A stretch of 64,000 nt of DNA from Gammaproteobacteria bacterium (GTDB lineage: Bacteria > Pseudomonadota > Gammaproteobacteria > Steroidobacterales > Rariloculaceae), in the NCBI GenBank assembly GCA_022825505.1, contig JAJDWR010000084.1, positions 1-64,000 on the forward strand. The letters run 5' to 3'. Positions within the stretch are counted from its first letter, which is position 1. Every line of letters starts with the position of its first letter. The notes beneath the pieces are model-generated. The model did not search any database, was not told where the DNA came from, and saw only the letters and a program-made list of their open reading frames with translations. Below are positions 59,145-64,000 of the stretch, in pieces. Position numbers and translations under genes: made by a program.

Positions 59145-60926
59145 CTATTCCACGACCAGGTGGCAGTGCACGCAATTCTGCGTCTGCAACTGGCGGTCGA
59201 TGACATGGTTCGCAGCATCGAAGGGACTCAGTTCCTGGTGGCAGGTACCGCAATTCTGTTGTTCGGCGATGACGGCGCGATGGACGCGCTCGAAGTGCGC
59301 GAATCCGGGGCGGGAATTTGCAACCAGGTCCTGGAGCCGATGGCATTCGTCACAGGCGGAGGTCTCCGCCGGCGACAGCGTGCGCGGCGGCACTCCGGTC
59401 TCGAACTTCAGTTCCGGCTGAAGCAACTCGCGGGCCTCGGCTACATCGCGCAGCAGCGTCCGGCCGGCGACCCGGCCCGTCAGAATCGCCGGACCCAGGA
59501 AGGTTCCCTCGAGGCCGGCGGATCCGTTGACGCCCGCGAACCCCGTCAACTCGCCGGAGGCATACAGTCCGGGTATGAGCGTGCCGTCTTCCCGGACAAC
59601 GCGCATCTGCCGGTCGACCCTCACCCCGCCCATGCTCTTGCGGGTCATGGGGAAGAACTGGATGGCGTAGAAGGGAGGTTGATCGATCCTGGCGCGTTCA
59701 ACGAGGTCGTCTGCGCTTGCAAAGCGGCCGAAGTCTTCGTCAAGTCCCTCATCGACCATCGTGTTGTAGCGCGAGACCGTGGTCTCCAACCGACTGGCAT
59801 CCAGACCGATCGCTGCGGCCAACTCGGCAAGGGTCGCCGCCTGCGAGGTCAGCAGGGCGTTGTCGAGGATTTCCTCGCGGATGCGCTGAAAATTGTCCCA
59901 GCCGCTGCCCGAGACGTAGAAGCCTTCGTTGTCATCGTCATCGAAGATCGCCCAATAGGTGGATGGCCTCTGCGCGACCACGGTTGCCAGCAGCACCGTC
60001 GGGTCGGCCAGTTCGTTGACGAACCGCTGGCCGTCGGCGTTGACCCAGATCGACACTTCGTTTCTCGCGGCGAGCGCACGGCCTTCCCCGGGATACTGGG
60101 GATGGGGCAATCCCCAGGGATAGTTCCATTGGTGGTCCATGCGATGAAAGCCCGCTTCGGCCTCTCGCGCCAGATCGTGGCCGGAACCCACGGAGTTCAG
60201 GCCGGAACCGATCAGCAGTTGGCCGGGTTCGGCGAGGTGTGCCGGCCAGAAACGCCTGACCATCTCCAGGTTGCTCTGAAAACCCCCGGTGGCGAGAAGC
60301 ACGCGCGGTGCGCGCAGTTCGTCGGCTTCGCCGCTCCTTGTGTCCTCTCCCCGGATGCCCACGACGCGCCCCTGTTCCACCAGCAACTCCGTCACCCTGA
60401 AGTTCCAGCGGAACGAGACATTGGGATGACGCAACACCTCCCGGTAGATGGGCGTGACCAGTCCGAGGCCACGGCCGTCGGTGCGGTGAAAACGGCGCAC
60501 GCTGTTGCCGGGCTGGGGATTCAGGCTGAGCCACCGCACACCCAGCGATTCCAACCACTGCCCCAGTTCGGTCCTGGAGTTCTGCGTGTAGTAGTCCACC
60601 CAGTAGGGATCGGGATCTTCGCCCCGGCTGAAGAAGTCTTCGGAGGCCAATTCGGGCGTGTCCACGATACTGTGAGCGCGCTGAAAGTCGGAATCGATGA
60701 TGGCGACACCGCCGCCGGACATCACTGCATGTCCGCCGAATACCGACCACACGTCGACGATCTGGACTTCAACACCACCGCGAGCAGCTTCCAGCGACGC
60801 GGAGAGCCCCGAGATGCCGGCGCCTACGATGATGACGTCGGCGCCTTGGGGCGCTTGGGAGTGTGCAGGATAGCCTGTGCCCACAGACAGGATGCCGATC
60901 AACGCGATGTGCGCGACGCGAACCAT
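59145..60926 (-). CDS. Exported flavoprotein with three C-terminal haem c motifs
   Basis: A 593-residue FAD enzyme of the fumarate reductase/3-ketosteroid dehydrogenase superfamily. Start 60926 gives a signal peptide (IALIGILSVGTGYPAHS). FAD-binding motifs: ADVIIVGAGISGLSASLEAARGG at the N-terminus, VLLATGGFQSN, and MGGVRVDRQMRVVREDG with IPGLYASGELTGFAGVNG near residue 480. The last 70 residues contain three haem c motifs, CDECH, CGTCH and CVHCH. Shewanella-type flavocytochrome c reductases carry their haems at the N-terminus; here they are at the C-terminus. The protein is likely a periplasmic oxidoreductase tied to a c-type electron chain. Substrate unknown. Confidence 0.85.
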   Translation of the reverse strand: MVRVAHIALIGILSVGTGYPAHSQAPQGADVIIVGAGISGLSASLEAARGGVEVQIVDVWSVFGGHAVMSGGGVAIIDSDFQRAHSIVDTPELASEDFFSRGEDPDPYWVDYYTQNSRTELGQWLESLGVRWLSLNPQPGNSVRRFHRTDGRGLGLVTPIYREVLRHPNVSFRWNFRVTELLVEQGRVVGIRGEDTRSGEADELRAPRVLLATGGFQSNLEMVRRFWPAHLAEPGQLLIGSGLNSVGSGHDLAREAEAGFHRMDHQWNYPWGLPHPQYPGEGRALAARNEVSIWVNADGQRFVNELADPTVLLATVVAQRPSTYWAIFDDDDNEGFYVSGSGWDNFQRIREEILDNALLTSQAATLAELAAAIGLDASRLETTVSRYNTMVDEGLDEDFGRFASADDLVERARIDQPPFYAIQFFPMTRKSMGGVRVDRQMRVVREDGTLIPGLYASGELTGFAGVNGSAGLEGTFLGPAILTGRVAGRTLLRDVAEARELLQPELKFETGVPPRTLSPAETSACDECHRLQDLVANSRPGFAHFERVHRAVIAEQQNCGTCHQELSPFDAANHVIDRQLQTQNCVHCHLVVE

Positions 60927-61015
60927 GGACGAATGGGCGGGTCCCGGGGATTTGTTTTCGGTTGTCTTGCGCCGCACCCGGAGAAAGCGATCGCTACTGG
61001 GCTGCAAACCCCTGG

Positions 61016-61747
61016 CTATGGGCCAACCTCTGCCAGCGCTTCCAGCCTGTCGATGAGTTCATCCGGCGCCAGGTAGCCACCAAGTTGAACGCCGTCATCG
61101 GTGAGTATGGTCGGCGTTCCGCGCACGCTGACCTGGCGGCCCAGCAGAAAATGCGACTCGACGGGCGTCGCGTCGCAGGCTAGTTCGGGAAGCGTGTCCT
61201 CAAGAATTGCGTCGGTGAAGGCGGTCTGGCGATCGCCCGCGCACCACACCTTGTCGGCCTTGTCCCACGACTCCGTTGCAGGCCCCGTTCTCGGATAGGA
61301 CAGGTAACGGACCTCGACGCCCAGCGAGTTGATCTGGTCCATTTCACGATGCAATTGTCGGCAGAAGCCGCAGTCGATATCGGTGAACACGGTCACGGTG
61401 TGCCTGACGTTCTCCGGGTCCGGGCTGAACACGATCATGGACTCGGGATCGGCGCTGGCCAGGAGGTCTGCCCGGGCCTGCGCCCGGCGGCTCTCCGTCA
61501 GGTTTCGCCTGTCCTGCAGATCGAATACATCGCCCTGGATCAGAAAGCTGCCGTCCCTGGAAATGTAGACCACATCGGAGTCCAGGACGATTTCATACAT
61601 TCCGGGCACGGGAGAGTCGTGAATATCGCCGGCCTCGACGCCGGGAAGCGTCGCGGCGAGTTCTTCCCGGGTCAATTCACCGTCCTGGGCGCTCGCGGAC
61701 GCTGCGAACGCGAACGGCGCCAGACAGAGTGTCCACTTTGAAACCAT
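61016..61747 (-). CDS. dsbC: Thiol:disulfide interchange protein DsbC
   Basis: A periplasmic disulfide isomerase of 243 residues. Signal peptide LCLAPFAFAASASAQ; dimerisation domain (GVEAGDIHDSPVPGMYEIVLDSDVVYIS); thioredoxin domain with active site CGFC in FTDIDCGFCRQLHREM (CGYC in E. coli) and cis-proline RGTPTI. A second cysteine pair (VWCAGD, LACDATP) matches the structural disulfide of DsbC. Its gene lies 89 bases upstream of the multi-haem flavoprotein, on the same strand; isomerases like this help keep CxxCH cysteines and exported disulfide proteins correct. Confidence 0.92.
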   Translation of the reverse strand: MVSKWTLCLAPFAFAASASAQDGELTREELAATLPGVEAGDIHDSPVPGMYEIVLDSDVVYISRDGSFLIQGDVFDLQDRRNLTESRRAQARADLLASADPESMIVFSPDPENVRHTVTVFTDIDCGFCRQLHREMDQINSLGVEVRYLSYPRTGPATESWDKADKVWCAGDRQTAFTDAILEDTLPELACDATPVESHFLLGRQVSVRGTPTILTDDGVQLGGYLAPDELIDRLEALAEVGP

Positions 61748-61889
61748 CTCTCGTCCCGGGTCGGACTCTAATGGAAGGATAGTAGCACCTCGGGCTTCGC
61801 GGTTGACAGTGCGGGGTTGCCAAATCCACACTGGTTCCATGTTTGGGGGCGAAAGGGTTTGGCGTCCTGCCGCTCTACGGTGACTCAGG

Positions 61890-62954
61890 ATGAATCGCGG
61901 AACCGACCACATGGGTGCACGATTACCCGCCTGCATCGGGCGCTTGGCTTGCGGATTGTGCGTCTGGTTGATTGCAGCGCTTCCGGCAGCAGTCACATTC
62001 TCCCACCATAGTTTTGCGCCGCATTTCGACGCCGACGACACGCTGAGCATCACCGGCGTCATCACGGAGTTCGAAGCCCGCAATCCGCACGTATATCTGC
62101 ATCTTCAGGGAACCGAGAACGGCGGGGCGCCCCAGGCGTACGTGTGCGAATCCGGCGGCATCTCCTCGCTGGAACGCAATGGGCTGACCCGGGACATGTT
62201 TCCCGTTGGAGCACAAGTTCGCGTTGATGGCGTTCGTGGCCGTCGCGATCCCAACTACTGTTTCTTCCGGACCGTTCACCTGGCGGACGGCACTACGCTG
62301 AACACCGGTGGGAACGATCGCGACCAGGGTGCCGCCACGGCGATTTCGCGCCGGGATTCCATCGAGGGCACGTGGTTCATTATTCCGGGGGGACGGACCA
62401 GCAGCGGACCGTGGGAAATGATCAACTACCTGACGCCGGAGGGCGAGGCGGCGGTGGCCGCGTATGACCCTTTCCGGGACGACCCGACGCTGCGCTGCAG
62501 CCCGGTCGGCATTCGCAGGGTCTGGTCGTCGCCGAGCACTCCCGTGAACATCCGCCGGGAGGGCGACACGGTGATCTTCCACCACGAGTGGATGGACACC
62601 GTTCGCACGGTGCATCTCGACGCCGAACCGCCGGCGGACATCGCGCCGTCGACATTGGGTTATTCCATCGGGCGATTCGAGGGCGACGTTCTGGTGGTGG
62701 AGACCGCGGATTTCGCGCCGGGCGTTCTCCGCCAGTACGTCGAGGAAGAAGGCCAGCCGACCCGGGGGCTGCTTCACTCCGACGAGTTGCGAGTCGTGGA
62801 GCGCATCAGCTTCGATCCGCAAACCCAGACGCTCAACGTACTCATCCAGCGCACGGACCGGAAGTTCTTCACCCGCGAGTTCCTGCCGATCGCCATCGAC
62901 TACGCGCCCTCCGACCTCGCGATTGCCTCCTACGGATGCGTTCCGGAAGCCTGA
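61890..62954 (+). CDS. DUF6152-type exported protein, long form (copy F)
   Basis: A 354-residue secreted protein. The signal peptide (LCVWLIAALPAAVTFS) ends just before His39-His40; Asn-Pro-His follows in EFEARNPHVYLHLQG. The centre has ESGGISSLERNGLTRDMFPVGAQVRVDG, and the C-terminal half TPVNIRREGDTVIFHHEWMDTVRTVHLD and LGYSIGRFEGDVLVVETADFAPG. It is the most diverged long copy (Phe in place of Trp in GRW). Start could also be the internal ATG at 61911. It converges on a sulfotransferase with 13 bases between. Confidence 0.82.
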   Translation: MNRGTDHMGARLPACIGRLACGLCVWLIAALPAAVTFSHHSFAPHFDADDTLSITGVITEFEARNPHVYLHLQGTENGGAPQAYVCESGGISSLERNGLTRDMFPVGAQVRVDGVRGRRDPNYCFFRTVHLADGTTLNTGGNDRDQGAATAISRRDSIEGTWFIIPGGRTSSGPWEMINYLTPEGEAAVAAYDPFRDDPTLRCSPVGIRRVWSSPSTPVNIRREGDTVIFHHEWMDTVRTVHLDAEPPADIAPSTLGYSIGRFEGDVLVVETADFAPGVLRQYVEEEGQPTRGLLHSDELRVVERISFDPQTQTLNVLIQRTDRKFFTREFLPIAIDYAPSDLAIASYGCVPEA

Positions 62955-62967
62955 AAGTCGGCGATTG

Positions 62968-63675
62968 TCAGAAGAGAAAACCGGCGACGAGCCACGCCAG
63001 TCCGGCGGCTGCGAGGATGTAGGGCAGTATTCGGACGAGCCGCAGCACCAGCAGAAATCGATTCATGGCTGACCGTTCGTTCACGTGAGGGAATGCTCTG
63101 TCCTGCGGAATCGGGGCATTCAGGAATTCGCATAGCGGTCCCCAGCCTTCGCTTACGCGGAAGACAAGCAGCCGCTCGGGCGGGACGGCGGCAATCACGT
63201 CTTCGATATGCTGTTCGAAGATTGCCTTGGCAGCCTGTGGGTCCTCGAATCGGCCCTGAAACTGGCCCTCCCAGATGATCGCCCGGATCATCGCCGAACC
63301 GATCGACATGGGCGGAAGCCGCTTCAACCATCCCGGCATGGAGACATGGACTGCGTAGAGGGTCGCCCTGACGCTCTCGTACCAGCTATCGGGATCCCGC
63401 ACGGTGAGGACCACTCTGGCGTCGGGATAGTGTTCCATCAACTCCTTGTAGTAGCCAGTGGAAGGCCAATCGACGGTGGCGCGGTACCCTTCGAAAATGT
63501 CGTCCCAGTTGCGGGCGCCCTCTAGCGCCACATCGTGCCAGGCCCTGACAAGGCTGCGTTTCTCGCCGAGCGAAAACATGTGGTGGCACTTGACGAAGCC
63601 GAGGTGCTCCAGCGCTTCGCGCAGCGAGGCTGTACCGGTTCTTCCAAAGCCGGCGCCGATGACTTCAAGTGCCAT
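62968..63675 (-). CDS. Sulfotransferase family protein
   Basis: A 235-residue protein of the P-loop sulfotransferase fold. The 5'-phosphosulfate loop is GAGFGRTGTASLREALEHLG at the N-terminus, and VVLTVRDPDSWYESVRATLY is the expected 3'-phosphate motif. The C-terminus has one membrane segment (ILPYILAAAGLAWLVAGFLF), so the protein may be anchored to the inner membrane. Eukaryote-like small sulfotransferases of this branch occur widely in marine bacteria. The acceptor is not known; a sulfatase lies 9 kb away. Confidence 0.85.
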   Translation of the reverse strand: MALEVIGAGFGRTGTASLREALEHLGFVKCHHMFSLGEKRSLVRAWHDVALEGARNWDDIFEGYRATVDWPSTGYYKELMEHYPDARVVLTVRDPDSWYESVRATLYAVHVSMPGWLKRLPPMSIGSAMIRAIIWEGQFQGRFEDPQAAKAIFEQHIEDVIAAVPPERLLVFRVSEGWGPLCEFLNAPIPQDRAFPHVNERSAMNRFLLVLRLVRILPYILAAAGLAWLVAGFLF

Positions 63676-63766
63676 GACGGCGGATTATCCCAGAACGCAA
63701 AGTGTCCACCAACCGCATGACTGACTCGTGTCTTGCCGACACGGTCCCGATTAACGGCCGCCGGGA

Positions 63767-64000
63767 TCAGCCTCGCGGATGGTGTCTGGCGTGGAGATCC
63801 TTCATGCGCTCGCGGGCCACGTGGGTATAGATCTGGGTGGTTGAAACATCGCTGTGCCCGAGGAGCAACTGCACGACGCGAAGGTCCGCGCCGTGGTTGA
63901 GCAGATGGGTGGCGAAGGCGTGTCGTATCGTGTGCGGGGAGAGTTTTCTGGCGATGCCAGCCTTGCGGGCGTGACGTCTGATCAGGTACCAGAACGACTG
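63767..64000 (-). CDS. xerD: Tyrosine recombinase XerD, C-terminal part (cut by window end)
   Basis: The last 77 codons of a tyrosine recombinase, running off the window. Present are the catalytic histidine and arginine in LSPHTIRHAFATHLL, the second histidine in LLLGHSDVSTTQIYTHV and the tyrosine nucleophile in the same stretch, then a C-terminal tail RMKDLHARHHPRG. The HPR-rich tail matches XerD, the chromosome-dimer resolvase, better than phage integrases. The gene start lies outside. Confidence 0.88.
   Translation of the reverse strand, partial: QSFWYLIRRHARKAGIARKLSPHTIRHAFATHLLNHGADLRVVQLLLGHSDVSTTQIYTHVARERMKDLHARHHPRG

Noticed and set aside
59115..61076. Long plus-strand frame opposite the flavoprotein
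   Set aside because: Antisense shadow; the minus strand has FAD motifs, signal peptide and haem motifs.
63767..64000. Recombinase at the window end considered as a phage or island integrase
   Set aside because: The C-terminal sequence matches housekeeping XerD, and no phage genes lie beside it.

Overview
The window is GC-rich and gene-dense. It reads as one contig from an uncultured gammaproteobacterium, probably free-living or host-associated in a marine-type setting. The best placement evidence is gene order: a minus-strand run trmJ-iscS-iscU-like-iscA-ndk-rlmN-pilW-rodZ-hisS-yfgM-bamB-der, with xseA near the end, and the block queA-tgt-yajC-secD-secF beside suhB. Both arrangements are typical of Gammaproteobacteria. 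The lineage below class level cannot be read from the sequence.

Layout. 0-31 kb is mostly core: exonuclease VII, a TonB-dependent receptor (TBDR) facing an NHL-propeller lipoprotein, MetX, the der-to-trmJ run, suhB, secDF-yajC-tgt-queA, an aminotransferase, a YdiJ-like FAD/Fe-S dehydrogenase and an exported HpcH/HpaI-type aldolase. 30.8-33.1 kb holds an ECF sigma factor, its membrane anti-sigma factor and a double-PDZ exported protein, with a sigma-E-like promoter in front. 33.1-37 kb is a scarred stretch: tRNA-Leu, remnants of a toxin-antitoxin pair and of a DUF4143 ATPase, short tandem repeats, and two tail-to-tail sterol-desaturase-family membrane hydroxylases. 37-40.7 kb has mazEF directly followed by a DctPQM-type TRAP transporter whose signal peptide has no ordinary start codon. 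40.8-63 kb is an accessory region of secreted proteins: a second TBDR with a palindrome over its promoter, six DUF6152-type exported proteins, a YVTN propeller, an Abhydrolase_10-like protein, a sulfatase, an SMP-30 lactonase, glutathione-dependent formaldehyde dehydrogenase, a flavoprotein with three C-terminal haem c motifs, DsbC and a sulfotransferase, interrupted by an IS1380-family insertion sequence. The window ends inside xerD.

The most unusual theme is the six DUF6152-type proteins. In every copy the predicted signal peptide ends immediately before His-His, so the mature protein would begin with histidine, and every copy has an Asn-Pro-His motif with its His at mature residue 27-29. 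An N-terminal histidine plus a second nearby histidine resembles the start of a copper histidine-brace site (as in CopC or LPMOs). This is a hypothesis drawn from the sequence, not an established property of the family. The neighbouring receptor, exported hydrolases, haem-flavoprotein and formaldehyde dehydrogenase suggest an uptake-and-oxidation system for an organic (perhaps sulfated, lactone-containing or methylated) substrate; the substrate is unknown.

Repeats recur at gene ends: 60-bp-spaced copies of the suhB 3' end, five 19-bp units after the aminotransferase, and four 38-bp units running from the end of dctP into the start of dctQ.
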